Of a stretch of DNA of 64,000 bases, positions 40,565 through 49,691 are shown piece after piece (position 1 is the first letter of the stretch; every line of letters begins with the position of its first letter). Origin of the DNA: Gemmataceae bacterium (GTDB lineage Bacteria > Planctomycetota > Planctomycetia > Gemmatales > Gemmataceae); contig JAKEET010000079.1 of the NCBI GenBank assembly GCA_022616435.1, forward strand, positions 81,242-145,241, read 5' to 3'. The notes below the pieces were generated by a model, which searched no databases, had not been told where the DNA came from, and was given only the letters and a program-made list of their open reading frames with translations. Made by a program: the position numbers and the translations under genes.

Positions 40565-40959
40565 CGGATTACCTCGAAATGCGCGTGCAGTGACTGGCAT
40601 TGATCGTATCCTGTTCGATGATGCAAGGCTTCTCGATGAGCATTGAAGAGATGGGCGCAACTCATCCAGGTCTCGTCCTGGATCATCATATCGCGATGTC
40701 CGCGAGCGGTCCTTTCGACTTTCCCGCGGTTAGCGACCCTGTCACCGGTAACGGTTGCGACGACGGCCGTTCGTGGCGACCGGGCGGTTTCGCTAAAGTT
40801 TTCGGCAAACTCTTTCGCTGCCGGCCAAAGATCGTGTAAAATTTGCATGCGGGTGGTTCGGTCGGGTCCCCCTGTTCGGATCGCGCTTCGTTGGGCAACC
40901 CTCCTGTGGGCCGGCAAAAACAGGATGTTGGCCCCACGAACTTTGCGGTGGGCTATCTC
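40565..40959. promoter_or_regulatory. Divergent region with possible -10 element
   Basis: 395 bases between the PVC heme gene (left) and the WD40 gene (right). TAAAAT at 40837-40842, preceded by GTG, is a good -10 match facing right, but no -35 is convincing. It would give a leader of about 110 bases for the WD40 gene. No other element stands out. Confidence 0.35.
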
Positions 40960-42771
40960 ATGACTTCCGTGGCGTCGCCTCTGGTTCCCAGGATGCAGGT
41001 GTTCGGCGATCCCCAGCTCCACACCGATGGGGAACTGGTCACGCTCTGCTTTGCCCCCGACGGCAGCCTCTGGTCGGTCGAAGAGCCCGGCGTGCTGCGC
41101 CACTGGAGCCCCGCCGGCGAACAGCTCGGCTGGCAATCGCTGAGCGACCTCGAAACGCTCTGGTGCTTTTCGGGCGACGCCCGCGTCCTCGCTTCCGCCA
41201 GCAACGACCTGACCCTGTGGGATGTGTCGTCCGGCCAGGTCCTCACGGCCATCGCCCAGGAGTCGTGGGTGGCGGCGCTGGCGTTCCATCCCGACCCGAC
41301 CTTCCTCGCCACCGGCCACGACGACGGTTTGGTTCGCTGCTGGGACCTGGCCGGCCATCAAATCCTGCACACGCTCCGCCACCATCACAAGCCGATCAGC
41401 GCGGCCGCGTTCAGCAACGACGGCGCCCGGCTGGCGGTGGCCAGCGAAGACAAATCGATCAGCCTCTGGGACACGAAGACCGGCACGTTGCTCGGCTTGC
41501 TGCCAGGGCACAGCGATCGCATTCCCGCCCTGGCCTGGCATCCCTCGGGGCAATGGCTGATTTCCGCCGGCTGGGACACGACCGCTCGAATCTGGGACGT
41601 CGCCGCCCTGCAGCCGGCGATCCTGCTCAACACCCACTCCGGACAGGTGACGGCGTTGGCCTTGAGCGCCGACGGCAAGCTGCTGGCCTGCGCGGATTCC
41701 GGCCTGGCCATTCACGTCTGGGATTTCGACGCCCGCAAGACGCTGCACGTGCTCAAGGGCCCGCAGACCGAGGTTCGCGCGCTCGCCTTCAGCAAAGACG
41801 GCGCGATGTTGGCGGCCAACGGCGACCGCTTGATTCATCTGTGGGACCCGCGCACGGGGCAGAGCCGCACCGGTGCCGCCCCGCGGGCCGGCGCGAAGAC
41901 GACCATTGCCCTCAGCCCGAGCGGAGCGGCCGTGGCGAGCAACGGCGGCGGCAACGCGCCCAGGGTGTGGGACACCGCCAAGAAAGTGGCCCTGTTCAAT
42001 CTTGAATCTCCGCGTCCCGTGCATGCCCTGGCCTGGAGTCCCGACGGCAAACGCATCGCCGGCGCCCTGGGCAAGCACGTCCGGCTCTGGGACGCCGCCA
42101 CCGGCGCCGTCCAGGCGGATTGGGTCGGACCGGAGGACCCCATCACCGAGCTGGCCTTCTCGCCCGACGGCACGATGCTGGCCAGCGCCGGCATCACAGG
42201 CTTGGCGGTCTGGCTGTGGCGCGTCGCCGACGGCGAACCCATCCTCGTCATTCCCGACGCGCTCGACGGCTGCACCGTCGAAGCCCTCGCCTTCCATCCG
42301 GGCGGCACGCGCCTCGCGGTCGGCGGCATCGACTGGCTGGCCACCGGCGGCAGCAACGGCGCCATCGCTCTGTGGGACATTCCCGGACGCTTCGAGGAGG
42401 CCGCCTGTTTCGACGGCGCCACCGCCCTGGCCATGCACCCCGCCGGCAAGCACCTCGCCTTCGCCACCCTCGAACAGTCGATCGGCATCTGGGATTTTGC
42501 CAGTCAACAATTGATCGACGAGTTTCTTGGCCACGACGGCCCGGTTACGGCGCTGGCGTTCAGCCCCGACGGCAAGCTGCTGGCCTCCGGCAGCGAAGAT
42601 CGCACGCTGCGCTTGTGGAACGACAACGGCGACGAGCTGGTCGTCGCCGACGTGGACAGTCAAGTCACGGCCCTCGTCTTTTCACCCGATAGTCACTTTT
42701 TGTACACCGGCAACGCGAACACGACCTGCTCACTACTGAAAATCGCCGACCTGCTCGAAAAAAAAAGCTAA
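40960..42771 (+). CDS. WD40 repeat protein
   Basis: 603 aa, built almost wholly of WD40 repeats (about twelve), each with wording such as VTALAFSPDGKLLASGSEDRT or LRLWNDNGDE. No signal peptide or membrane helix, so cytoplasmic beta-propellers for protein binding. It is 153 bases upstream of the pseudokinase-FGE gene, on the same strand, with a repeat between. In planctomycetes such WD40 proteins often accompany kinase-like genes. Confidence 0.93.
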   Translation: MTSVASPLVPRMQVFGDPQLHTDGELVTLCFAPDGSLWSVEEPGVLRHWSPAGEQLGWQSLSDLETLWCFSGDARVLASASNDLTLWDVSSGQVLTAIAQESWVAALAFHPDPTFLATGHDDGLVRCWDLAGHQILHTLRHHHKPISAAAFSNDGARLAVASEDKSISLWDTKTGTLLGLLPGHSDRIPALAWHPSGQWLISAGWDTTARIWDVAALQPAILLNTHSGQVTALALSADGKLLACADSGLAIHVWDFDARKTLHVLKGPQTEVRALAFSKDGAMLAANGDRLIHLWDPRTGQSRTGAAPRAGAKTTIALSPSGAAVASNGGGNAPRVWDTAKKVALFNLESPRPVHALAWSPDGKRIAGALGKHVRLWDAATGAVQADWVGPEDPITELAFSPDGTMLASAGITGLAVWLWRVADGEPILVIPDALDGCTVEALAFHPGGTRLAVGGIDWLATGGSNGAIALWDIPGRFEEAACFDGATALAMHPAGKHLAFATLEQSIGIWDFASQQLIDEFLGHDGPVTALAFSPDGKLLASGSEDRTLRLWNDNGDELVVADVDSQVTALVFSPDSHFLYTGNANTTCSLLKIADLLEKKS

Positions 42772-42793
42772 AGTTGCGCGGTTGTCCCGGTCA

Positions 42794-42898
42794 GAGGCTG
42801 TGCGAAAGGGATCTGACCCCCGTCTGAATGGGCAACGACCTCGCGAAAGCCGGAAAAACTCGAACATTCCGTAGGGGTCAGGCCTTTCGGGCAGCCTC
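42794..42898. repeat. Intergenic inverted repeat, AGGGATCTGACCCC family
   Basis: Left part 42794-42821 (GAGGCTGTGCGAAAGGG...) and right part 42872-42898 (its imperfect complement, GGGGTCAGGCCTTTCGG...) flank a loop of about 50 bases. It sits between the WD40 and pseudokinase genes. Confidence 0.75.
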
Positions 42899-42924
42899 GC
42901 TTTCCTCTCCGCTTGTGTGTCCGC

Positions 42925-44913
42925 ATGACCCCATCCGTCCTCGAGCCCAAGGCGCGCTCAACGAAAGCCGCCCCTAATCTCGCCGAAGACTTCCTCATGG
43001 TGGTCGCCCAGTCCATCCTCGACAAGATGGACGACAGCCTGTTCAGCGACTTCGCCGTGGAAGCCAGCACCGAGCTGGCCAACGAGATCTGGACGCGCTG
43101 GAGCAAGCGCAGCACCGCCGCCCAGCGGCGCTCGACGCTGGAAGCCGTCGCCCGCTGCAGCTTCGAGCAGCTCGACGAGCTGATCGAGGGCGTCGAGAAA
43201 ACGCTGGGCACCGGCGCCAACAGCGACCTCGGCAAGCTCCTCGGCAACTACCTGCACCTGCTGCCCGGAAGCATCCGCCGTCGCTGCAAACGGCCCAGCC
43301 AGCCGTCCGGCCTGAGCGTGCCGTCGACGCTCCCCCTGACGGGGGGCGAAGACCTGCTGCCCTTGCTCCCCGCGCGCATGACGCGCTTTCAGCCGGGCGA
43401 CCGGCCGTGGGCGGTCGGCGAATGGGAGCTGGTGGAACTGCTCGAACACAGTTCCTACCGCGAAGTCTGGAAGGCCAAGAACCTCGCCAACGAATCGGCG
43501 CCTCCCGTGGCCCTGCACTTCATCCTCCACCCGGCGGCGCGGAGTTACGTCCTGAAGTCGGGAACGGCGGCCCTCCAGCAGATTCACGAGCTCGGCAACC
43601 TTGCGGGCGTGGTGCCGTTGCAAGCGATCCATCTGCACACCGAACCCCCGTGTCTGCAATACGCCTATGTCGAGGCGGCCCACGTCACCGCCCTGGTCCA
43701 GGAGTGGCGCGAGACCGACACCACTCCCGACCCGTGGTGTGTCGCCGACCTCATCCAGCAGCTCGCCACCATCCTGGGCCGCTTGCACCGCCGCCCGCAG
43801 CCGATCATCCATCGCCACCTCTGGCCGGGGCACATCCTGGTCACCGCCCGGCCGCAAGGGGGCTGGCGCTGCCAGCTGGCTGACCTGGGCCTGGGACCGT
43901 GGGGCGGGTCCGCAGCGTTGCCGGCCGCGCAGAACCCCTACGCCGCCCCGGAGCAGCGCCGCGACGACGTCGCCCAGCCACAGGATGACGTGTTCGCCCT
44001 CGGCGTCCTCTGGCATCAACTTCTCGTCGGCAACCTCGAACAGCCGCGCCCCGGCGGCTCGTCGTGGCGACGCCGCTTGACGCGCCAGGGAGTCCCCCCC
44101 GAATTGATCGAGACGGTCGAGGCCTGCTTCGATGACGACGTCGCCGAGCGCCCCGCGGACGGACTCGTCTTGGCCGACCGGATCCTGAAACTGGCGCGGC
44201 GGCCGAAGCCGCTCACACACCACGGCACGCGCCTGGTCCCCGCGGTGGTCAACACCATCGGCATGGCGTTCGTCCCGGTTCCGGGCGGCACCTTCTGGAT
44301 GGGCTCGGACCTGGCCGAGACCGGCCGCGAACGCAATGAATTCTTGCGTCACGAAGTCACGTTGCTCGCCGACTTCTTCCTGTGTGTCACCCCGGTGACA
44401 CAGCGGCAATTCGAGCTGATCATGCGTCGCAACCCGGCCCAGTTCGGCGCCGCCCAGGGCGGCAGCCCGGAACACCCGGTCGAAAGCGTGTCGTGGCACG
44501 AGGCGGAAGAGTTCTGCCAGCGCTTGTCGGAGACCCCCGACGAAGTCGAGGCAGGCCATCGTTATCGCCTGCCGAGCGAGGCGGAATGGGAACGCGCCTG
44601 CCGGGCCGGGACCTCCACGGCCTACGGTTTCGGCGCCCTGCTGCCCCCGAGCCAGGCCTGCTGCGCCGCCCAGGCCCCGGCCCGCGTCGGCCGCTTCGCC
44701 CCCAATACCTACGGCCTGTTCGACATGCACGGCAACGTCTGGGAATGGTGCGCCGACGCCTACCCCGGCAACCCCGCCGGCGCCATGCGCGTGCTGCGCG
44801 GCGGCTCCTGGCGGTCCAGCGCCGCCTCGTGCCGCTCCGCATCACGGCAGGGCCTGCCCGCCGCCGCCCGCGCCGACGACGTCGGCTTCCGGGTGGTGCT
44901 GGAGCAGTATTGA
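42925..44913 (+). CDS. Pseudokinase fused to FGE/SUMF1-type domain
   Basis: 662 aa. Residues 1-115 are helical. Residues 165-420 have the protein-kinase fold order, but it is catalytically dead: no glycine loop (LLEHSSYREVWKA), the VAIK lysine is His198 (VALHFI), the catalytic HRD is H296-R297-H298, though DLG (320-322) and APE are kept. Residues about 430-662 are a formylglycine-generating/SUMF1-like domain: VPGGTFWMGSD, PVESVSWHEAEEFC, RLPSEAEWERACRAG, GLFDMHGNVWEWC, RGGSWRSS. ATG 42925; a TTG at 42913 is an alternative. The upstream WD40 gene may work with it. Confidence 0.87.
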   Translation: MTPSVLEPKARSTKAAPNLAEDFLMVVAQSILDKMDDSLFSDFAVEASTELANEIWTRWSKRSTAAQRRSTLEAVARCSFEQLDELIEGVEKTLGTGANSDLGKLLGNYLHLLPGSIRRRCKRPSQPSGLSVPSTLPLTGGEDLLPLLPARMTRFQPGDRPWAVGEWELVELLEHSSYREVWKAKNLANESAPPVALHFILHPAARSYVLKSGTAALQQIHELGNLAGVVPLQAIHLHTEPPCLQYAYVEAAHVTALVQEWRETDTTPDPWCVADLIQQLATILGRLHRRPQPIIHRHLWPGHILVTARPQGGWRCQLADLGLGPWGGSAALPAAQNPYAAPEQRRDDVAQPQDDVFALGVLWHQLLVGNLEQPRPGGSSWRRRLTRQGVPPELIETVEACFDDDVAERPADGLVLADRILKLARRPKPLTHHGTRLVPAVVNTIGMAFVPVPGGTFWMGSDLAETGRERNEFLRHEVTLLADFFLCVTPVTQRQFELIMRRNPAQFGAAQGGSPEHPVESVSWHEAEEFCQRLSETPDEVEAGHRYRLPSEAEWERACRAGTSTAYGFGALLPPSQACCAAQAPARVGRFAPNTYGLFDMHGNVWEWCADAYPGNPAGAMRVLRGGSWRSSAASCRSASRQGLPAAARADDVGFRVVLEQY

Positions 44914-45327
44914 TAACCGCAAGATTCTCGTCGAGAGAATGCCAAACGCCAACTCGCCACGCTTGCCAACGATGTTCCGTTCAACAGACTGAGTTCGGCG
45001 ATCTACCCCACAAGGACGCACGCCATCCGCACGACGGCGGTCGCTGGCGGTTCGTCCGCCCACGGAAGCGCGCGTCGGGGTGTCGGTTGCCAGAACCAGA
45101 CCTTCTGCACCGGTCCGTGATCGTCGCGATGGTCACCGTGCGGATGTGCAGATGACGTCGCCCGGCCGCGCCGCCTTCGGCCGATCAATCGCGTCGGCGC
45201 GGACCGGTGCCTTGCGTTGCTTCTTCGATCGGTGTCGCACCGTTCTGCCTAGGCAAAGCAAGGGTGTTTGTTAGGATGCAAGCATGCTTCGCCTGTCAAG
45301 CGGTTTCTCTTACCAGGGAGTTTGACG
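44914..45327. other. 414-base gap with a decayed gene remnant
   Basis: Between the pseudokinase gene and the His-rich gene. Besides the remnant at 45113-45158 it has a perfect 10-bp palindrome AAGCATGCTT at 45280-45289, 39 bases before the His-rich gene start, a possible operator. No complete gene or clear promoter was found. Confidence 0.5.
45113..45158 (-). pseudogene. Inverted fragment of a His-rich gene 3' end
   Basis: Read on the minus strand, this stretch matches the 3' end of the His-rich gene (about 45610-45655): CATCTGCAC, a one-base gap, ATCCGCACGG and then GCGACGA agree, about 33 of 41 positions. The encoded HPHGDHRDDHG resembles HPHGEHCDDHG. It is a short relic of a paralog, in opposite orientation. 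Confidence 0.5.
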
Positions 45328-45669
45328 ATGGCTCTAGAGCACAAGGATCACGCGCACAAGCACGGTCCCAACTGCGGGCACGCCGCGATCAAGCACGACG
45401 GTCACGTCGACTATCTGCACGACGGGCACCTGCACCACGTCAACGGCGACAAGGTCGAGGAGCACGTGCTGGGGGTCAGCGCGGCCAATCCGGCCCAGTG
45501 CACTCCGAACCACAACTGCGGCGAACACGACCAGCAGCACAAGCATGGGCCGAACTGCGGCCACCCGGCCGTGCCGCATGGCGACCATGTCGACTACCTT
45601 GTCGGCAAGCATCTGCACCATCCGCACGGGGAGCACTGCGACGACCATGGCGGCGTGGAAACGGCGTAA
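45328..45669 (+). CDS. His-rich, metal-binding protein with duplicated motif
   Basis: 113 aa, about 25% His. Two copies of a 35-residue unit: HKHGPNCGHAAIKHDGHVDYL and HKHGPNCGHPAVPHGDHVDYL, each followed by a GHLHH or KHLHHPHG segment. The fixed Cys and His spacing suggests zinc, nickel or copper storage or chaperoning. ATG 45328 follows GGGAG. No signal peptide; a cytoplasmic protein. Similar proteins occur in many bacteria, some misnamed as threonine dehydratase. A palindrome 39 bases upstream may be its operator. Confidence 0.85.
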   Translation: MALEHKDHAHKHGPNCGHAAIKHDGHVDYLHDGHLHHVNGDKVEEHVLGVSAANPAQCTPNHNCGEHDQQHKHGPNCGHPAVPHGDHVDYLVGKHLHHPHGEHCDDHGGVETA

Positions 45670-45710
45670 CGCGCGGGGGTCGCTGCGCGGCGCCAAATAG
45701 CCGGTTGTCG

Positions 45711-45815
45711 TTTCGCCCCGGTTCGTAGAACCGGGGCGGACAGGGTCCCTTGCCCAACGATGTGGGTTCCGCGTGTGATTCATCCCGCCCCGGTTCTTCG
45801 AACCGGGGCTAAACG
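45711..45815. repeat. Intergenic double hairpin, CCCCGGTTC family (copy 1)
   Basis: Two palindromes, each GCCCCGGTTC...GAACCGGGGC, lie at 45714-45739 and 45786-45810 and can pair with each other too. The same pair recurs at 52078-52190. Lies 42 bases after the His-rich gene and 27 before the Gly-rich gene stop. Confidence 0.9.
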
Positions 45816-45841
45816 AAATCGCGCCATGGATGTCGCGCCCA

Positions 45842-46429
45842 TCAATACCCGCCGCCCCGCAAGCCGCCGCCGAAGCTCCCGCCGAACGACGAGCCGCCGA
45901 ACGACGAGCCGCCGAACGACGAGCCGCCGAAGCCGCCGTATCCGGACAACCCAGCGCCGCCGCGCGAACCCGAGTAGGTCTGCAAGAAAATCTGGGCGGC
46001 CGGGTCGCCGAACAGGCCTTCGGCGCGCGGGTAGCCGATGATCACGCGGGCGGGGGCGTCGGCGATGCCGGCGGCGAGCAGCCGGTTCACAATGAACGCT
46101 TGGCGGGCCTGGTTGATCTTGTCGCGGACCTCGTCCACCTGAATCACCACCTGAAATGGAACTCCCGGCAGGTGCTCGATGATGCGCTGCAAATGATATC
46201 GGCCGTACGGTCCGAGCGTCACCCCGTCTTCAAACCACTCGTGGCGATAGATGACGAATTGATCGGCCGCCGCGGCGGTCGCCTGGGCGGTGTACCAGCC
46301 GTTGACGTAGCTGCCCAGGGGCGCGGGCATGGGCACGGGTCGCGAACCATGCAAATGGTGCGGCGGATCGGCCCACGCCGGGTTCAGCGTTGCCGCCACG
46401 ATGACCCAGCAAGCTGCATGTCGTTTCAC
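45842..46429 (-). CDS. Gly-rich-tailed secreted protein at the end of the Tad locus
   Basis: 195 aa from a GTG at 46429; the GTG overlaps the secretin stop (GTGA), so translation is coupled. Signal peptide MKRHAACWVIVAATLNPAWA, then a beta/alpha region with FVIYRHEWFEDGVTLGPYG and VVIQVDEVRDKINQARQ, a form similar to OmpA-like or BON-type peptidoglycan-binding domains. The tail is a tandem GGSSF repeat (15-bp DNA repeat at about 45880-45935). As the last gene of the Tad locus it might be a CpaD- or TadD-like accessory; that is inference. Confidence 0.7.
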   Translation of the reverse strand: MKRHAACWVIVAATLNPAWADPPHHLHGSRPVPMPAPLGSYVNGWYTAQATAAAADQFVIYRHEWFEDGVTLGPYGRYHLQRIIEHLPGVPFQVVIQVDEVRDKINQARQAFIVNRLLAAGIADAPARVIIGYPRAEGLFGDPAAQIFLQTYSGSRGGAGLSGYGGFGGSSFGGSSFGGSSFGGSFGGGLRGGGY

Positions 46430-48402
46430 GGGGCGTGTCCTCGTCGCGACGGGAATGGATGCGTGTTGACCGGCGCCGCGCCCGGCAGGGCCTGCGGATT
46501 CTGGAGCGGGGCAATCTCTTGCCGGTACTGCTGCATGCGATGCCAATCGGTCCGAACGGGCGACCGGTAATCGACGGGCTGATGGCTTTCGAGGCGGCCG
46601 TGGATGTAGAACTCGGCGTCGCTGGGTTCGAGCATGTCCGAACCGGGGACCGGGCGGGTGTGATGCGGATCGAGCGGGCGGGTCAGGACGGGAGTAATCA
46701 GCACGATGAGCTCCTGTTCATCCGCAGCCGCTGAATCTCTCCCTCCGAACACGCGTCCGATGATGGGGATATCGCCGAGGAATGGGACGCGGGTGCTGTT
46801 TGCCTGGTAGTTCTTGCTGATCAAGCCGGCGATGGCCATGGTCTCGCCGCTGCGCAGGTCAACCGCCGTTTGGAAAGCGCGCTCGTTGAGGCCCCGCACG
46901 TTAGTTCCATTGACGTTGGCGCTGAGGTCGTCGTTAATCACGCTGAACTGACCTTTGAGGGTCAGGCGAATTCGATCCTTGTCCGTAATAACGGGCGTGA
47001 ACTGCAGCTGCACGCCGAACGGAACGTAACTGGCGCCCTGCACCGCGTCCCCGCCACCCGCGTAAATCTCTGGAACCGGAAAGCTGCCGCCGGCCCTGAA
47101 ATCGGCGCTTTCCCCATTGAGGGCGACGAGCGTCGGTTCGGAGAGCGTACGTGCCAGTCCTCGCGTCTTGAGGGCCTCAATCGCCAGGGCGACCCTGCCA
47201 GCGTCGAAACTCGCAAGGATATTCGGACCCTGTGTCGCGCCTGTGCTGGGACCCTGGGTCGAGGGCAGCAATGTCGCGGTCCGGTTCACCAAGACGCTGT
47301 TTCCGGCGTTGATAGTAAAGTTGATGCCCATGCTCCGCAGCGCATTTCGATTGACCTCGGCAACCAACACTTTAAGCGCCACCTGCTGTTCACCCGGCAC
47401 CCGCAGCATGTTGACGACCTGGATCCCGCGTATCGGTGATCCCGGCATGATCTCGCGCAGGTCCTCGGCTTTTGCGAGCATGTCCGGTTCTTGATCCGGA
47501 CTCTTCTGGATCACATCCCGGAACAGGCCCCGCTGGACGACCGTGGCGCCCGCCAGCGGCGACTGAGCTTGAGCGCCCGCCCGCGGATTCACAATGCGCA
47601 GAATCTGGGCCGCCTCGTGGATGTCGTACGCCTGCCCGCACACCAGCAATTTCGTGCCGACGATGCTCAACGACACGCGGCTGTTCGGAAACGCGCGGTT
47701 GATCTCCTTTTCAACCTGCCGGTAGTACTTCTCCAGTTGCTCGCGAACCTGCACTTGTACACGCGGATCGGGGCTGACGCGCACCAGATAGCTGTAAATC
47801 TTCGTCCCTTCCTTGGGATCGTCGAACCACAGCGTGAGCACGGTCTGGCCGGGCTGCCGGCCGAGCAGCGAGATTTCCTTTTCGGTGATGACGGTGTGGC
47901 TGGCCACGCCGGTCTTTTCATCGCCGTCGAGCTGGATGCGCTTGGGGGCTGTCTTGAACACCAGGATCTTCGATAGACCCACGGTGAGATCGAGCGTCAG
48001 GGTCGGCTCGACGGTCTTGTCGATGAAGGGATTCGTCTCCTTGGGCTTCGGCAGCGGCTTGGGCTGCGGCAATTCAGCCTGGACCGGCTCGGCCTGAACC
48101 GGTTCAACCTGGACCAGCTCGATTCGTGGCATTTCCATGCGGGCCGGTTCGAGGTGAGGCGGAAGCGCCGGCGGTTGCTGATTCACCACCACCGGACCCG
48201 CGGCGGCCGGCTGGACCTGCGCCGGCGGGACGACAGTGTTCGCGGAGGCAATGACCGGCGGGTCGTCCGCGAAGTCGCCGGCGGTCAACGCGGTGTTGAC
48301 GGCGGCGACCGGCATGGCTGCGGCGCAGCCGCCGAGCGCCAGCGCCACCAGGACCGGCGACAGCCGCAAGGCAAACCCGGATCGACTCGCGCGCGACCGC
48401 AT
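46426..48402 (-). CDS. cpaC: Tad pilus outer-membrane secretin (CpaC/RcpA type)
   Basis: 658 aa from ATG 48402 (GGAAGGAAC upstream). Signal peptide with a lipobox (LALGGC). After a Pro-rich spacer comes an N-terminal secretin domain (VGLSKILVFKTAPKRIQL), a BON-like domain (VQVREQLEKYYRQVEKEINRAFPNSRVSL), and the secretin beta-barrel (VALKVLVAEVNRNALRSMG, LRSGETMAIAGLI, VPFLGDIPIIGRVFGG). It forms the outer-membrane gate for pilus export. It follows tadC on the same strand, an unusual position. Confidence 0.93.
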   Translation of the reverse strand: MRSRASRSGFALRLSPVLVALALGGCAAAMPVAAVNTALTAGDFADDPPVIASANTVVPPAQVQPAAAGPVVVNQQPPALPPHLEPARMEMPRIELVQVEPVQAEPVQAELPQPKPLPKPKETNPFIDKTVEPTLTLDLTVGLSKILVFKTAPKRIQLDGDEKTGVASHTVITEKEISLLGRQPGQTVLTLWFDDPKEGTKIYSYLVRVSPDPRVQVQVREQLEKYYRQVEKEINRAFPNSRVSLSIVGTKLLVCGQAYDIHEAAQILRIVNPRAGAQAQSPLAGATVVQRGLFRDVIQKSPDQEPDMLAKAEDLREIMPGSPIRGIQVVNMLRVPGEQQVALKVLVAEVNRNALRSMGINFTINAGNSVLVNRTATLLPSTQGPSTGATQGPNILASFDAGRVALAIEALKTRGLARTLSEPTLVALNGESADFRAGGSFPVPEIYAGGGDAVQGASYVPFGVQLQFTPVITDKDRIRLTLKGQFSVINDDLSANVNGTNVRGLNERAFQTAVDLRSGETMAIAGLISKNYQANSTRVPFLGDIPIIGRVFGGRDSAAADEQELIVLITPVLTRPLDPHHTRPVPGSDMLEPSDAEFYIHGRLESHQPVDYRSPVRTDWHRMQQYRQEIAPLQNPQALPGAAPVNTHPFPSRRGHAP

Positions 48403-48556
48403 TCTTGTTCCTTCCCGGCCGGACCAGGCAAACCGCGGGTTGTGCGTGGGCGACGCCATGGCTGCCGGTTTTGCCGCGGATGCGGGTTCCATCGATTGTA
48501 TCGGCAAATCGCGGCGTATAACTTTGGATTACTCCAGGCACATTCGTTGCGGTCAA

Positions 48557-48634
48557 GAACCGCAGAGAACGCTGAGAATCGCAGAGAGAATCGGGAATCG
48601 ATCTCGCTCTGCGTTCTCTGCGGACTCTGCGGTT
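48557..48634. repeat. Intergenic inverted repeat, CGCAGAG family (copy 2)
   Basis: Left 48557-48587 and right 48607-48634 pair in about 24 of 28 positions, built from CCGCAGAGAACGC and CTCTGCG words. It ends nine bases from the tadC stop. Same family as 806-873 and 50561-50630. Confidence 0.85.
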
Positions 48635-48643
48635 ATGATTGAT

Positions 48644-49561
48644 TTAGGGCAACGGACTCGTGCGCGTCAGGTTGTCGAGAAACTGGAATATCTGGTAAAA
48701 CGTCGGCCCCAGCGCCGCCACCAGGATCCCCGGCAGGAAGCAGACGACCAGCGGGAACAAGAGCTTCACCGGCAAGCTGGCGGCCACGGTCAGCGCGTTC
48801 TCACGCCGGCGCACCCGCAGGTCCTCGGCTTGCCGGCGCAGCACGTCCGACACCCCCGCGCCCACCTGCTCGGTCTGCACCAGCGCGGACACGAAGATCG
48901 ACAGCGGCATCACGTCCAGCCGCCAGCTCAGCCGCCGCAGGCACTGGATGCGCGGCCGGCCGGCCAGGATCTCCATTTGCAGGTTGCGAAACTCCTGGGC
49001 CAGCGGCCGCTCGCCCGGCTGCGATTGCAGCACGCGTTCGAGGGCGGCATCGAAACCCAGCCCGGCCTCGCTCAACGTCGCCAGCAATTCGAGCGTGATG
49101 GGCAGGTCCTGCTCGACCCGGGCCACGCGCCGCCGCCGTGTGGCCCGGACAATCATCGTCGGGATAGCGGCCAAGATCGCCAGCGCGAACCACGGCGCCA
49201 GGTACACCAGCGGCAGCAGGATGTCGCTGAGCCCGCCCGGGACCAGGCTGACCGCCGTCACGCCGTCCTGCACGAGGCCGGAAATGATGGCCGCCAGCGC
49301 GATCGCCAGGCCCAGGGCGGCGCACAGGAGAGTCGTGAGGACGAAGATCAGCGGCGCGGACGGAGCCGTGAAGCCGGCGCGGAACAACCAGCGCCGCAGC
49401 ATACCATAGCTGTCCTCGGGAGCCGGCTCCTGCCATGCCTCCGCCTCGAGCGACTCGAACATGCGCTCGGCGGCGCGACGGCCGATCAGCCAGCGCCGGC
49501 CCACTAGACACAGGCCGCCGACGGCGACGATCCACACCAGGATAACGATGGCAAGGGTCAC
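48644..49561 (-). CDS. tadC: Tad pilus inner-membrane platform protein TadC
   Basis: 305 aa from a GTG at 49561. Type II secretion F-domain fold: LPITLELLATLSEAGLGFDAALERVL and MPLSIFVSALVQTEQVGAGVSDVLRRQAEDLRVRRRENA. Hydrophobic helices at about 5-25, 75-95, 115-135 and near 275. TadC and TadB form the platform through which CpaF drives pilus assembly. The tadB gene ends 130 bases upstream. Confidence 0.9.
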   Translation of the reverse strand: MTLAIVILVWIVAVGGLCLVGRRWLIGRRAAERMFESLEAEAWQEPAPEDSYGMLRRWLFRAGFTAPSAPLIFVLTTLLCAALGLAIALAAIISGLVQDGVTAVSLVPGGLSDILLPLVYLAPWFALAILAAIPTMIVRATRRRRVARVEQDLPITLELLATLSEAGLGFDAALERVLQSQPGERPLAQEFRNLQMEILAGRPRIQCLRRLSWRLDVMPLSIFVSALVQTEQVGAGVSDVLRRQAEDLRVRRRENALTVAASLPVKLLFPLVVCFLPGILVAALGPTFYQIFQFLDNLTRTSPLP

Positions 49562-49585
49562 GTTGGCCTCATTCGATTTGGTAGC

Positions 49586-49691
49586 TTGGTGAGTGGTGAG
49601 TCAGCGGGCGCCACTCACCACTCACCAACCTACCCCTCACCAATCGCACCAACCACCAAGCACCAAGCATCAACCACCAACCACCAAGCAT
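49586..49691. repeat. Perfect 16-bp inverted repeat plus ACCAACCACCAAGC array
   Basis: A 16-bp perfect pair (TTGGTGAGTGGTGAGT 49586-49601 / 49613-49628) and then a tandem array of CACCAAGCATCAACC-like words to 49691. The array ends at the tadB stop codon. Confidence 0.9.

Noticed and set aside
45003..45188. A 61-aa minus-strand ORF containing HPHGDHRDDHG
   Set aside because: Only a short piece matches the His-rich protein and a one-base gap is present, so it is listed as a relic and not as a gene.
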